The notes beneath the pieces were generated by a model. The model saw only the letters and a list, made by a program, of their open reading frames with translations. It searched no databases and was not told the origin of the DNA. The position numbers were made by a program, and so were the translations under genes. From the NCBI GenBank assembly GCA_037127315.1, contig JBBBDQ010000347.1, positions 901,001-965,000 on the forward strand: a DNA stretch of 64,000 nucleotides, written 5' to 3'. The stretch is from Ascarosepion bandense (lineage: Eukaryota; Mollusca; Cephalopoda; Sepiida; Sepiidae). Positions 46,083 to 58,240 of this stretch are shown piece after piece (positions within the stretch are counted from its first letter, which is position 1; every line of letters starts with the position of its first letter).

Positions 46083-46635
46083 ATATATATATAATACCGG
46101 TATTAATTATTAGGCCATCCCAGATTTTTTTTAAATTATGTATTTCATACTATTTTTAATATTTATTGCCTAGTGGATAATTCTAAATGAAAGTAGAATA
46201 GTTCTTTTGTTATTATTACTTTGCAAAATTTTACAAGGCATCCAGAAACCCTTTACTTTGACCAGGCAATAAAAAGAAAAGCCTAGCATAGAGAAGAGAG
46301 CGAAAACTGGACGTTAGAACTATAAATTTGATGCACATGTTATTGCGCAGTATTAACAAAGGAGCCATTATCCACTTGGCAATAAATACTAAAAACAGTA
46401 TGAAATACACATTTTTTAAAAAAATTGGGGTGCCTTAGTAATTATGGCCGGTAGTGTATATATATATATATATATATGAAACTGAGTATTTTGTGTCGTT
46501 TATAACGAGTCTGTTCATGAATGTTCCATCTGAGGAAACAATTGACATTTGTTCCGACATTTTGTATCGTGGCACCATGAAGTTTCCATCTTTTCCTGCG
46601 AGTGTCTAAGTTGAGTTGATGGAGATGGCGATTAA
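45651..46635. other. unassigned, with (AT)n/(GT)n
   Basis: A microsatellite lies at 46033-46092. The minus frame at 46442-46846 partly overlaps the PLE relic below and is a shadow of it. Confidence 0.35.
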
Positions 46636-46639
46636 GTTT

Positions 46640-47690
46640 GTTTCCATCAGCTTCGACAACTGAATGTATCAACAAATAGATGGAGTAGCCCTGGGTAGTC
46701 AATTGGGTCTTTTGTTGGCCTTCATGAAAAACAGCTTTTCGATAAAATTGATAAACCCTATTGTTACTTCCTCTACGTTGACGTCGTTTCAAACAGTAGT
46801 AAGTCCGAAGAATTCTCTCCACATTTGAATAATCTCCATTCAGCACTAATATATCCTATGGAGGGAGAAGAGTACAATCGGTTATTTTCCTGAATGTCCT
46901 AGTAGAAAGAACAGTTTCATACTTTATTTCAGTAAACTGACCTTCTCTGGTCTTTAATTAACCTGGGATTCTTTCGCTCCCAGAACCAGGAAAGTGAGTT
47001 AAATAACTGTTCCTAATGAATGGCTATCCCGAATGTGTGATTCCATCTACCATTGAACGGAAAAATTCTACGTTCAATGAGACTAAGTTTTATAGGCCTT
47101 CTAAGTATCCTGCGTATGTCAGACTACCGTAGATTAGTCTCGCTGTTCTGACATATGCCAATAAAATTTCTGTAAAGATTAAGCGGTGTTATAATGCCGT
47201 TATGATCCGGTACATTTTTACAACTAGAAGGGCTTTCCTTCGTTGTCATAAGGATGCTTTGCCTGTCCCTCATAGTAATTTACTTCTTTACTAGTTTAAA
47301 TGTCGATTTGAGGTCGACTATGTGGGCAAAACTATCCAGAGATTGGAAGTTGGAATTGCCCAAAATGTCCAGGTCCAGTTGCATAGACATGAGTCGGTCA
47401 ACACCCGGGTGTTCAAAGACTCATACCCCTACAATCAGCGAGCATTTAAATTCTACTGCTTGCAGGACAATTACTCTTCCGACTTTTTCTCTGTATTGCA
47501 CAGGACGGAGAACAGATTCCATTTAGATATTCTTCAGTATGCTATTATTAATTCGCGCAGAACTGCCCTATGCATACAACGTGAACTGAAATATAAATTG
47601 ACCCTCTTCGGTAAAGCCATTAGTAAGTGGAGCACAAAATTCTTTTTTTCTTTTCTCCTCCCTTTATATTTTTTATATTCTAAACTCGGT
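46640..47690 (+). pseudogene. second Penelope-like element, RT plus GIY-YIG relic
   Basis: The plus strand carries RT motif B as IDGVALGSQLGLLLAF (normally DG.AMGSPLGP..A.). The C-motif region YFLYVDVVSN has the second Asp of YVDD lost, and the following WSLI.LGF stretch is degraded. Next is FNETKFYRPSKYPAYVRLP and a basic linker. The nuclease core FEVDYVGKTIQRLEVGIAQN fits a GIY-YIG Y-G-T-QRL pattern, with a tail to about 47690. Multiple stops and frame changes are present. It is a different lineage from the 7.5 kb element. Confidence 0.65.
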
Positions 47691-47699
47691 TGCTAATAA

Positions 47700-49060
47700 A
47701 AAGAGTTTTCTTATATTGTTAAATATAACAAACAATGAATGCGTTCCTATTATGTTTAATCATGAAGCGTTCTAAAGATCGCATTTTAGCTTTAATTTCT
47801 GGTGAAAATTAAGACATAATTTTGTGCCTCATTTGTATATTTTTTTTATTAACCTTGTCTTTGATCTAAGCTTTCGGCGAACATGTGCCATCTTCATCGT
47901 GGTTATATGAAAATTTGAAAAAAGATATTTACCATAAAATATGACAAAGGTTTCTATGCGACAATAACGGTCACGGTCCCTGAATAGCAGACGCAGCTCG
48001 TAATTACATGATGCGGTTCTATGACGTCGAATCATGAGAGTGAGGGAAATATTAAAAACAGAACGATACTTTTACATGCAATATAATGAATTCTGACTAG
48101 TCTGAAATGTAATTTTGTTGAGTGTGTTTAGCTTTTTTTTAATGTAGATAGTCTCTAATATCTCAAGTTTCATTTTACTGTGCGTATATGCGTGTATTGT
48201 TGTGTTATCGACTAATAGTATCTAATATTGCATACTAAAGAGAACTAAAATCAAAAAGCTGAAATTTAAGTTGACGAAAGAGCGTGGTTGTAGTAAAACC
48301 AATATATGTAGTGGGTTTATTGTTATTAACATCAGGATTGTTAAAGACTATGAGGTTAATAGTTTTATTATTTTTAATAATAAATGATAAAATGAATTTG
48401 TTTATTATTATTGATGGGTTTAAGATTTCTTCGTATTATTTTTTGGTGTTGTTTCATCATGTTTTTAATTATTATGCATTTGGTTACAATAGTATAAGTT
48501 AATGGCGGTATGTTTATTTTGATATACATTATTATAAGTAATATTATCAATTTTGTCAGAGGTATTATTAAGTTTATTGAAATACATTTTAATTCGTTGA
48601 ACAATGAAGGCATCACGAAATTAATTATTATCAAGTGTTTGTTTAATGTTATGTAATTCTTTATAGAATATAGTTTGGGATGAAAATGATATTTCTGTAA
48701 AATGTATTAATTTTCATTTTATAACGGCTAATTTATATTGTTGAGGGTATTCACAAGTATAATTAAGAAAACACGGGTAAATGAAAGTGGATCTCCTAGA
48801 AGTAGATCTATGTGTGTAGTAATAAATAAATGTATCAACAAATTAAAGTTTATTATTATATAAAATTCTACTGTATATCTGAAGACAGAGGTTCTTTCAG
48901 GTGTGTTTTTAAGTTGTGTAATTTTATCAATATTTTTATTAAAACGAAAATACTATTTACGTACATTACATACACAGATGTTGTCTTAGTGTCATTTAGT
49001 ATTTTACTTTCTAAGTGTGACATTTAAAAATTACAAAATTAGGACCTAAATATATATACG
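47700..49060 (-). pseudogene. inverted copy of the first PLE family, no LTR insert
   Basis: Read on the minus strand it parallels 8698-9296, 12069-12564 and the 3' tail to 12945. It starts at motif B (TTTAGGTCC equivalent, near 49055) and has the region equivalent to YVRFIDDIFVL, then LLNYTCEYPQQYKLAVIK. The asparagine-rich linker and a GIY-YIG stretch with TTYIGFTTTTL follow, and it finishes in the tail with TAAGCTTTCGGCGAACATGT (plus strand). At the site that holds the LTR element in the other copy, this one is uninterrupted. Frames are broken. Confidence 0.8.
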
Positions 49061-49089
49061 AATATCAATAAATATGCATATACACATAA

Positions 49090-49325
49090 GTATTTCTAGA
49101 AGTGGCAGAGAGAAGCAAAATTACGTTGGTGAAGAATGGCTAGAGTTTACCTACATATTCGGAAGGGATTACATTGCAGAATCTCCGTTGGATTTTGTCA
49201 AGAAAACCCAGATGAACCGCAGGGGTACTCTACCAGATGTGACAGCAGTATTCAATACAATGGTGGATGGTAGATTTATATATGTGCAAGATTGGTTGAG
49301 ACGAGAAAACTTCCTGGCTCTACAC
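49090..49325 (-). pseudogene. CR1/Jockey-like LINE internal fragment, inverted
   Basis: Corresponds to the RT thumb region equivalent to about 16340-16540, including the complement of TCGAATACTGCTG-type DNA for the IEYCC motif. No 3' end is present, so this is a rearranged fragment. Confidence 0.6.
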
Positions 49326-49340
49326 AGAGAACTGACATAC

Positions 49341-49382
<42 letters not shown>

Positions 49383-49386
<4 letters not shown>

Positions 49387-49454
49387 GATGTCCATAAAGT
49401 CCGTGTGCACGTAAACACTTCCTAACTTTATTTGTATATGCACACGAACTCTAT

Positions 49455-49508
<54 letters not shown>

Positions 49509-49646
49509 GCTAAGTTCTGAATGTAATGTAACTCATCCCGACCTGGTATTTCAACGCCATTATATATATATGGGGTGTCCATAAAGTTCTTGTGCACTTA
49601 AAACTTTTTAACTTTATTTGTATATACACACGAACTCTATGGACGC

Positions 49647-49713
<67 letters not shown>

Positions 49714-49767
49714 AGTTCTGAATGCAATGTAACTCATCCAGACCTGGTATTTCAAACCCATTATATA
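49383..49767. repeat. tandem duplication carrying a short hairpin MITE
   Basis: Two ~190 bp copies each contain a palindromic unit (TGTCCATAAAGTCCGTGTGC with its complement TGCACACGAACTCTATGGAC about 75 bp away). Each is followed by (AT)n or (GT)n and a shared AACTCATCC.GACCTGGTAT block. The hairpin ends resemble a mariner-type terminus. Confidence 0.7.
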
Positions 49768-49774
49768 TATATGT

Positions 49775-50450
49775 ATTCTGCTGGGTAATTTACAGCTACT
49801 GTTTCAGTTGGAGTTGCTTCTCAAACTGTGGGACATCCTGCTGGCTTACAGTCTGTATTCCTTTGTTTTGGGTCATTTATTTCCACTCACCGTTGGTATT
49901 GGTGGCTTTGCTTATCTTATTTCCCCCCAACTGCTTTATTTGATGAATTTGAGTGAGACACCGTGTTGTGGCCGAGACACATTTTCTTCAACTACCCGAC
50001 AGTGCTACACAAACCACTATGGAGTATTCTGGTCTCTACGATTTTGTACATTTTTGTGCCCTTGTACAGAAGTGTATCGTGGATTACGACGAAATGTCTC
50101 CTTTTGAAGGATACTTGAAGACTTCTGTTTTAATAAAAGCACGAATGACCAAAGTTCGCGAAAAAGTCCCCCACCTTTGACCACAGTTTTTTCGAGGTTA
50201 CCAAATGTTCCGCGATCATCGCTCGACGAGTGCCCGTGCATGCAGTTTACAACTGGATTGCTTTTGTCGTCATGACTTTTTCTAGTAGTTCCTTTCACCC
50301 CATCCTTCGTCGCCAGCAGGACGTCCCACATCACATTCGACAGTTTTGCCAGAATTTTCGGCGCTATTTTCATGTTTGTAATGCCTCTTTCATCACCCTC
50401 CTGCTGACGTCGATTAACTTACAGGTTTTACGTGTGATAATTTTTATCGT
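49775..50450. other. GC-richer segment, overlapping open frames, unidentified
   Basis: Base composition is more balanced than its surroundings, and sizeable frames lie on both strands (plus 49808-50107 and 49953-50180, minus 50017-50373). The plus frame has FVHFCALVQKCIVDYDEM and the minus frame has KILAKLSNVMWDVLLATKDG. I recognise neither. It may be the body of an uncharacterised element or a decayed gene fragment. Confidence 0.3.
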
Positions 50451-51320
50451 TACTTAGAGCTTCGAGAGGGATCAGAAATGCAATACCCTTTATGAACAAA
50501 TTTTGTTCGTGGCACATTCTCTCTGCTCTTCTTTTGCATATTGAACGCCCAAATAGATGGTCTTGATGGGTGCATCTCCACTTGAAAAAAGATTGGCTGG
50601 GAAGAATCGGCAGTTGAGGTCGTGACCTCACCGTAACACCGAAACGCGATGAAAAATTTAGAAACAATGATTACACAGTCAAGAAAAATAGTACAAGACA
50701 AAAACACTGTCAAAAATGTGGACAAAGACAGAAATCAGGGGAACTTGTAACAAGGCTTTACGCAAAAATATACTCGTAAATATAAAATAATTTGTATCAG
50801 ACTAAGAAGCAGAGAGGGGTGAGCTCGCAAAAATATAGAACTTTATATTACAAACAAATCTAGGTCCAACCACTAGCCCCATGCTAAAGTATAACAATGA
50901 TTCGTACAGGTAACATTTACAGAGATTGAAGAATTACTACTTGAATTCTCCGATTATAAAAAAAAAACTATATCAGGAAAAACTACAATCATTCCTCAAT
51001 AAAACAAATCACTTGTCCTTCTAAGTAAAATAAATTTTCATCGACCGCCGACGACCATTTCTGCCGATTAGAAATGTTAAAAAAGAGGATCGAATCCCTG
51101 TGCTACCAATGGAGGTAATCAGAAAAGCCTCACTGTTGTTGCAGATGTCAATGTATGTTATATTTCTGTACAGATGTATGGATGTGAAGTTAGATCCACC
51201 ACGACTGACAGTCAAGGAATCAATCGGTTCTTGGAAGATACCCGGAAGATATAATTTAACCAAAAAGTTCTGTTCGTGTTTTAAGGAAAAAAAACGCTTC
51301 ACAGTATATCTAACTTATAT
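50451..51320. other. unassigned sequence
   Basis: Short frames at 51021-51302 (-) and 51100-51324 (+) oppose each other and have no recognisable domain. A short palindrome GAGGTCGTGACCTC lies near 50617. Confidence 0.3.
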
Positions 51321-52329
51321 TTAGTCTTCGAAGTAATCGCCATCAGCATCCAGCATCTTCTACCAACGTGTCTCCAGCAGTTCAATGCCCTTACGTAGAA
51401 CTCGAGGGGGCGTTGACGCAAAGAATTCCGTGAGGGCTTTGTGCAAGTCTGCTTTATTAGTGAAGGATTTCCCACGATGATGATTATCTAGGGAGTGGAA
51501 GAGGCGGTAGTCGGATGGCGCAAGGTCAGGTAAACAAAGTGGATGGCACAAAGTCTCCCACCAAAGTTGCTGTCTGGTTTCCCTGAGGTCTCCCGCGACA
51601 TGCGTTGTAATGGAGGATAAGCACACCTTTGCGATTCACCAGTGCTGGCTCCTTCTGGTGCAATGCCTGTTACACACGTTCCAGTTGCTGCTAGTATAGG
51701 TTTCCAGTGACCGTTTGGCCCGTTGATTGCAGTTCATAATGAACCACTTGACGACCTGTCTACCAGACACAAAGCATAATCTTGCGTGGGTGCATAGGCG
51801 GTCTTGTGGTGTGAGGGACAGCATCCTGAGGAGACAACCAATGTCTGGAGCGCTTGAGAGTTTCGTACAGAACCCACTTTTCATCACTGGTAAGTACTTG
51901 ATTGAATAGAATGCGGTACTCTGGCGATAAAGCAGCGATACGCAGGCTGCCACTCGTTGTCCCATGTAGACCTCTATCAGCGTTTGCGGAACACACTTGC
52001 TCAGTTTGTACTGCTTACCTAGGCCGTGCAGGTGAAATCTGTTTCATCGGAAACGTCGAACTGTCATGCAAGTTCACCACACGTTAGACTACTGTCCTCT
52101 TCAATAGCCGCCTTCAGGACTCCGTCATTCAAGACCTGTGATCACCCATGCAAGGCTCATCATAGAGAGACAAATCTCCCGACTTGAATTTTCGAAACCA
52201 ACGCCTTGCAGTACGTTAATCCACAGCACTATCCCCAAATGCTTGACATGTGCGGCAATATTATGCAGCTGTTGATAAGCCCACTTTGAAGTCGTAAAGC
52301 AAACAGCCCCGAACGAGATCTCTAGACAT
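51321..52329 (-). pseudogene. mariner transposase, multiply shifted
   Basis: Starts MSRDLVRGCLLYDFKVGLS (ATG 52327-52329) and ends DADGDYFED at the stop 51321-51323. This is the right length for a ~345-residue mariner transposase. Blocks seen in three frames include YKLSKCVP, LTSDEKWVLYET (first catalytic Asp), HWLSPQDAVPHTTRPPMHPR, and LPDLAPSDYRLFHSL (third acidic residue of DD34D). Frameshifts and stops between 51600 and 52250 destroy it. Cut-and-paste function is known for the family, but this copy is inactive. Confidence 0.85.
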
Positions 52330-52518
52330 TTCTATCCTTCTCACATCTGTCTGGCTTATAACTGATGGTCGGACACGGAGTGCGTGTTTTTTATAACGTC
52401 TGATGTTCCTACTTCCGGCTGTCCGAATTTGAAAACAATTACTACACACATTTTGTATATATTTCAACTTCATTCAATGACTTATCAAAAAATGGACAAA
52501 CTTATGTTGGTTACTTTG
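51321..52518 (-). mobile_element. mariner transposon, left end lost
   Basis: The right terminus CAAAGTAACCAACATAAGTT (minus strand, from 52518) borders a TA at 52519-52520. On the other side the sequence stops being element-like just past the transposase stop, and no matching inverted repeat is seen. Confidence 0.8.
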
Positions 52519-52544
52519 TATATAGAATATCAGTCGGTTATGTT

Positions 52545-52800
52545 CCATTCGTGATATACACTTGGGTAAATGGCAGGATCAGCTGCACAAAATATTTTCC
52601 CGCATTAGATTGAAATTACTTTCTGTGGTAGACTGGTTACAATTCAAGGCGATAGAACCCAATCTGTCCTGCTATTTATCCCATAGCTGGAGGGAGAAGT
52701 GACGTATTAATACCTTTCCCACCGGTATTTGCGCGTAAGTGAATGCAACCAATTCAACTGGAATCTGAACTCGGCGCTCTAACTTCCACTTGTATTTGTT
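52545..52800 (-). repeat. SINE-body repeat
   Basis: Contains GTAGACTGGTTACAATTCAA, AGCTGGAGGGAG and TTAATACCTTTCCCACCGGT, then AAGTGAATGCAACC, shared with the other copies of this body. Confidence 0.65.
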
Positions 52801-53057
52801 GAGGCTAAACAACTCAAGAATATTTAAAATTCAGGAAAGAGTAAGATGGTAAAAAAAACACAGAGGAGCGTTCATTCAAATACGTGCCTTTATATAGAAT
52901 ATGAATAACGCAAATAATAACTGCTAATCCTAGACATTCCGAGAGAAATTAGGTAATCTTTTAATGCCTATTTTGAAAATCTAGAGAGACTTTATTATAA
53001 TTACAGCTCGGGAACTTAGTGAAAACATTTTATTTTTTGCAAGCATTGGTGTAATGC

Positions 53058-53094
<37 letters not shown>

Positions 53095-53335
53095 AATATT
53101 GTTGTTAGAATTAATTATAACTGTTTGGAATGGAATTCTGTGAGATGATAAATTATTTAAATACTGGTTGATTGATTGATTTGTTTCCTATGGCTTATCA
53201 ACCTTAATAAAATATTCAAATTCAATCACTAAAACTTCCTGTGTAAGCTAAGAGTTCCTCATTCTGATAGATTTATTCACTTGTATTTGGAGAATTAATA
53301 TCGAAAATATATATCTAATTTGTATACATGAAGGA
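52801..53335. other. unassigned, with (ATT)n
   Basis: An ATT array lies at 53058-53093. No other feature is recognised. Confidence 0.4.
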
Positions 53336-53339
53336 AAAC

Positions 53340-53718
53340 GTGTGTGCACAGACCACCACTGCATATTCATTTAGCCGATATGCACTGTACCACAACGCCA
53401 CACGGATGTGAATATCGTCTCGGATCAAGAAGGCGTGCCGAGTTCGAATTCCAGTTGACTTTGTTATCATTCACTTACGCGCAAAAACTCTTTGGAAAGG
53501 TATTGATACGTCGCTTCTTCCTCCATTTATGGGTTAAATAGATTGGAGTTTATATTCTTGGTTGTCAACCAGTCTATCGCAGAAATGAATAGCAATCTAT
53601 TCCAGAAAATATTCTGCCCAGTCAAGCATGTCTCTTTCGAGACATGATCGGCCAAGCATTTATTACGTATGACACTTGACTGACTGACTGATAAATACCA
53701 CTTCAGTGAAAGCACTTG
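53340..53718 (+). repeat. SINE-body repeat, full-length body
   Basis: Reverse-complement partner of the copy at 545-855. It contains GAGTTCGAATTCCAGTTGAC (also B-box-like), GGAAAGGTATTGATACG, TTGTCAACCAGTCTATCGCA and GAGACATGATCGGCCAAGCA. A local inverted repeat (CGATATGCAC with GTGAATATCG) lies near its left end. Confidence 0.65.
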
Positions 53719-53884
53719 CCATAAGAAATTATTAAAAATCATCGTCGTTAGTATAAAAATCTTTCGTCGTTAGTATAGCGTATATCAAACACGTTAATGC
53801 ACCGTACACACAGATGATTGTGTGTGCGTATATGTGTGTGTGTGTGTGTGTGGTATCTCTGAAAAGTAAAAATATATATTCGTT

Positions 53885-54180
53885 CTTCAATGTCGAAGCA
53901 ACGTCAAAACAAATCATGGCTGCTTAACCACGACAATGCACCTGCTCACAACACTCCTGCTGTTCCTGGCAAAGAAGAACATCACCATAGTAGAACAACC
54001 TCCTTCCTCACCTGATCTTGCTCCGAGTAAATTTCTTTTTTCGCTAAACTCAAAAAGTACGTAACGACGGAAAGGATTAACATCCAAGATTAAGGATTCA
54101 AGCAGTGTATAGCAGCCTAGTCGATCAGGATGGAAAGGTGCATTAGCCGAAGGCGATTACTTTAAAGGTAAACTATATTA
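53885..54180 (+). pseudogene. mariner transposase relic, C-terminal
   Basis: The translated blocks WLLNHDNAPAHNT (second catalytic Asp), AKKNITIVEQP, SPDLAPSKF (third acidic residue) and EGDYFKG near the end match the last third of a SETMAR-type mariner. They lie in shifted frames and have no inverted repeat. Confidence 0.7.
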
Positions 54181-54676
54181 CGGGCCGCATTTGGTAGATT
54201 TCCGTGTGTGTTTAAATGAGATAGAAATGAGCTCTCTTCTGAGAGATGCAGGGTAAGCTGTCTTGTCAGTTTCGTAGTTGTATGGCCTATATAATTATTT
54301 AAGTAATCAGGCGAATCAAAAATACAGTTCTTCAAAGGACATGTAAATTTTTAAATAATATTGTAATTAGGATCTTTCGGGTGAGTATTATTTTTCACGA
54401 TAAGGTTACTCGTTTTAAACTTTGTGCAATAGATGATTAATTTATTTTTTTTGTTTAAGTTGCGTAATTTGAGTTATATTTCAAAGTGAAGATTCGTTCT
54501 GTTTATAATTGTTTAACATTCCATTTTTTGTAAAAAATATATATGTGATTCTTTTTAGCCGTGTATCTTATGTTGTTATTGGTTAAGTTTGAAAGAAAAT
54601 AAACACACACAAATACGCAAACACATACATAAACGTTGTAAGTTAAAAATGTTTTTTGACAGTATTTATTTATTTC

Positions 54677-54731
<55 letters not shown>

Positions 54732-54905
54732 GAATATTTTTTTTTTGAATATTTTTAAACGTAAACCTAACTGTAATAATGCTTTTAAATGTTGTTTTAA
54801 AGAAAAATTTTTAAGAGTATCTAAATAAATACTGTAAAAAAACAAAAACATTTTTAACTTAGTTTTAGTCGTTTTTCCTTAGATAGTATACGTGGATTAT
54901 CATTA

Positions 54906-54941
<36 letters not shown>

Positions 54942-55340
54942 TTGATGGAAACGGTTATGTATTTTAGTTGTAAGTTGGACGGTCACGTTATTATATATAT
55001 GATACATCTTTGTGTATGCGTATTAATACACGTGTTTTAAACCAATGGACATTTTTAAATCGTCCAACATACACCTCAACAGTCAAGCGTTCCTATATAA
55101 ACATACGTATAGACAATTTTCCCATCTAAAATATTCCACGCACATTTATTTACAAACAAAAAAATGATTCAAATGTCTCTGAGAAAGGATTAGCAATTTT
55201 AATACACAGAGAGAGAAAGAGATAGCCGAAGGAGAGAATAAGATTTTGATCAAGCGAAAGTGAGGGGTGTCGAGAGAGATAATTGGGAGAATGAGACTGG
55301 TGAACGTATGGGATCGTTAATGAGTCACAGTCTCAAAGGT
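54181..55340. other. unassigned, with (AT)n arrays
   Basis: (AT)n arrays lie at 54680-54729 and 54908-54940. A purine-rich patch lies near 55205-55290. No gene is recognised. Confidence 0.4.
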
Positions 55341-55344
55341 GTCA

Positions 55345-55880
55345 ATTTCCTCTTCTTTGTCTGCCGTGTCCCTTCAGGACGTAGGTGATCATGGACTTCC
55401 ACTTGTCACTATCCCTTGTCGTTCTTAACTTTTTTCTCTTGATATCTTCCCTAAACCCCGTTCCGCTATCCACTTGTACAAGCCGCTCCTCATATATGTC
55501 TTACGATGCTTATCATCTATCTCTTTCTCCTTCTATCCGTCCTTTAAGTATTAGATTCTCCAGGCCATCCTTCTTCGTTACGTGTCCCAGAAACATCGGC
55601 TGTCTTTTCCTGATGCTGAAATAACTTTCATTGTTATTCTTTCCAAAACCTTGTCATGGTTCACCAGTTCGGTTTATTGTATCCTCATTAGCCAGATTCA
55701 GATTTTCTTTTGTCTCGAGTCTCTTCTTCATTATTTGGAAGATTATTCAGCATTCGCTGCTGTTTATAAAGGACATATATCATATAAGCATTCAGTACTT
55801 TTTTCTTCATTTGTTTCCATTGATATCTTTCTGTCTCTCAATATTCTACTCAATCTTTGGAACCACTTTCAAATTTACAA
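55345..55880 (-). pseudogene. RTE-like LINE relic, diverged subfamily
   Basis: The plus strand shows the complementary landmarks GTCCCTTCAGGACGTAGGTGATCATGG and ACGTGTCCCAGAAACAT in the right order. More upstream element sequence runs to about 55880. It is more divergent than the copies at 56.6 and 57.9 kb. Confidence 0.6.
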
Positions 55881-56404
55881 AGTTAAAATTTATTCCTAAA
55901 TTTCATCCAGCAACAACACGGACTGATCAGTCACTGAATGCCGAATGTCTCCTGATAAGAAAACGTCTAATATCACCGCTACCATTACAAAGTGTGTCTC
56001 AAGTTAAGACATTAATTTGAGAAGCGAATGTCACTAAATACTTGTAAACGTGTAGCGTGACCTTACGCTGGACGAAACGGTTTTGTAAGTGTTGCCAGCT
56101 ATTGCATTAATGCGGTGTATATTGAAAGTTTAGCTCTAATGATTTAAGTGGTGATACTTGAGCGAATAATGTCTATCAAATTTCTGAGTAGATTGTCGGT
56201 AGTTAGCGAATAAGGATATGAATGCAAATAACATGTGGGGACGATCTGTGTGAGACTTTGACTGGAATTTGGGAAAAGGTTTATATATGTGTAGCGAGAT
56301 AAGTAAAAAGAAATGTCTATATTGTATTATGGCATACGATTTATGTCAATCTAATTGTGTATCAATACGTTATATACTCTTACATAACCAGATAATCTTG
56401 CATA
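55881..56404. other. unassigned sequence
   Basis: No recognisable feature. Confidence 0.3.
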
Positions 56405-56573
56405 GAATCAGTATGCAACCAGCGTATTTCACACATGGGTGTGAAGTACAGTGTAAATGGATAATATCACAGAAAAAGAAATCGAGAACCTAGTTCAAAT
56501 CCCAGTCGAGTAGGTTATATTTTCATATGCTCAAAAAGTATTTGGAAATGTATTGATAAAATTTCCCTGGAAA
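56405..56573 (+). repeat. SINE-body repeat, partial
   Basis: CTAGTTCAAATCCCAGTCGA and GTATTTGGAAATGTATTGAT parallel the 53.4 kb copy. It directly abuts the LINE that follows. Confidence 0.55.
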
Positions 56574-57035
56574 CAAATAAGAGAGTGCTAGATTACTATA
56601 TGATGTCAGTTCTTCAATACGGCAGTGAATGCGGGACAATATTTTAGAAGACGAGGAAAAAAACTTAAAGCGGCGGAAATGTGGTTTTAAAGAAGGATGC
56701 TGCGGATATCATGTGAGCAATGATGAGGTTTTGAAAAGAATGGCATTGAAAAGAAAACTAATAGTGAGCATCAGGAAGAGACAACTGAAGTTCCTACAAC
56801 AGGCAATGAGGAAAGAGGACTTGGAGAACCTGATACTGACAGTCCAGAGAGGAGGGAAAAGAGACAGAGGAAGGCAGCGGATAACATATTTGAAGGGTCT
56901 GATCAGGTGGATGACAGAACGGGGGTTGTGTGGAGTAACAGAAGAAAACATATTAAGAGCCACCAGGGATAGGGAGACGTGGAAAGACATGATCGCCTAC
57001 ATTCTGAAGGGACAGGACACATAGAAGAAGATTGT
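56574..57035 (+). pseudogene. RTE-like LINE 3' end
   Basis: The frame from 56629 reads MALKRKLIVSIRKRQLKFLQ, RDRGRQRITYLKGLIRWMTE and ends MIAYILKGQDT with a stop at 57022-57024. Upstream the SVLQYGSECGTIF motif is followed by a stop. A deletion has removed much of the region between WFYRRML and SNDEVL. Confidence 0.8.
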
Positions 57036-57870
57036 TCACTCATTTCTTGCCTCAGCTATGAGTTGACACTGATTTTTATAGTTTTTTTTTTGTTTTTTTT
57101 TTTGCAAATAGTCTATTTCAGAAAGAATCAGTCCCCGGATGACGGTCAGGTGGCACCTGTTGCCCATGCCGGTCCTTACCGAGCGAGGAGTTGCTTCCTT
57201 GGGAAGTAACCCCCTTCACGCTCTTGGCTTTAATATATTTGTTGTAACTATCCATGAATGAGCGGGGGTAGATAGTGGAGTGGTATCCCGTTGCCTTCTC
57301 CACGATGGTTTATTGAGACATCACCTCTAGTTAACTGGCCGTTGACTCTTTCAGAGTTCTTCCGCCCTTTGTAGGTTTATATTTTTTGGACCTACAGGGA
57401 TGCTAACGTCCCAATTAAATATACATGCATATAATTGATGTAAAAAAAACAAATACTAAGTTTTAACTTAGTTAAAGTCGAAACGGCCTTCAGACAACCG
57501 AAAAAGTTAGTATATTTTTATAAAACAAAAGTAAATGGTAAAAAGAAAACAGATACAAACTAGTCTAAATTACAAGAACCTGACAGCTGGAGAGGAAATA
57601 AAAAAATACAAAATAAAGTCACTCTGAAAGAAAATATATGTAATAAAATATACACAGCATGAATTAAACGAACATTTTCTTTAACTAGTCTAAATTATAA
57701 GAACCTCTCAGCAGTAATTACGATCAGCATACGTTACCAGTAGTCACAAAAATAAGTTGCATTTTCGACATTTTGCAGAAATCTTTTGACTGTCTTTGGT
57801 TCTTCTATCAAATTCATACTGATACGGTGCTGGTGGGAACACGTGTGGGTTTTTTTGGGGGGGTGAGGGA
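57036..57870. other. unassigned, GC-richer in part
   Basis: About 57115-57420 is GC-richer than average, with TGGTATCCCGTTGCCTTCTC. It may be a repeat whose identity I cannot assign. The remainder is AT-rich. Confidence 0.3.
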
Positions 57871-57879
57871 AAAGGATTG

Positions 57880-58240
57880 GTAGGAGAGATGCTACGGATA
57901 TCGTGGACTGAGCATACAAGCAACGACGATGTGTTAGAAAGAATGGTAACAAAAAGGAAATTAATACAGAGCACCAGGAAGAGACAACTGAAGTTCCTGG
58001 GACATGCAATGAGGAAGGAGAGCCTGGAGAACCTGATACTGACTGGTCAGATAGAAGGAAGGAGAGACAGAGGAAGGCAGCGGATAAGATATTTGCAGGG
58101 CCTGATCAGGTGGATGACGAAACGGGGGTTGCCAGGAATAACAGGAGCAAACATACTAAGAGCCACAAGGGATAGGGAGACGTGGAGAGCCATGATAGCC
58201 TAATTCCTGAAGGGACAGGGCACATAGAATAAGAAGAAGT
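57880..58240 (+). pseudogene. RTE-like LINE 3' end
   Basis: The frame at 57877-58203 carries MLRISWTEHTSNDDVLERMV, KRKLIQSTRKRQLKFLGHAM and GRRDRGRQRIRYLQGLIRWM. One substitution creates a stop before the usual C-terminus. The tail is AAGAAGAAG-like. This copy is closer to the 2.0 kb copy than to its neighbour at 56.6 kb. Confidence 0.85.

Noticed and set aside
46442..46846. 134-residue minus frame with basic composition
   Set aside because: It is a shadow of the plus-strand PLE relic, whose IDGVALGSQLG and GIY-YIG motifs identify the true strand.
48888..48915. CTGAAGA near a TTTC-rich stretch
   Set aside because: No stem or GAAA in the right place. It lies within the decayed PLE reverse transcriptase.
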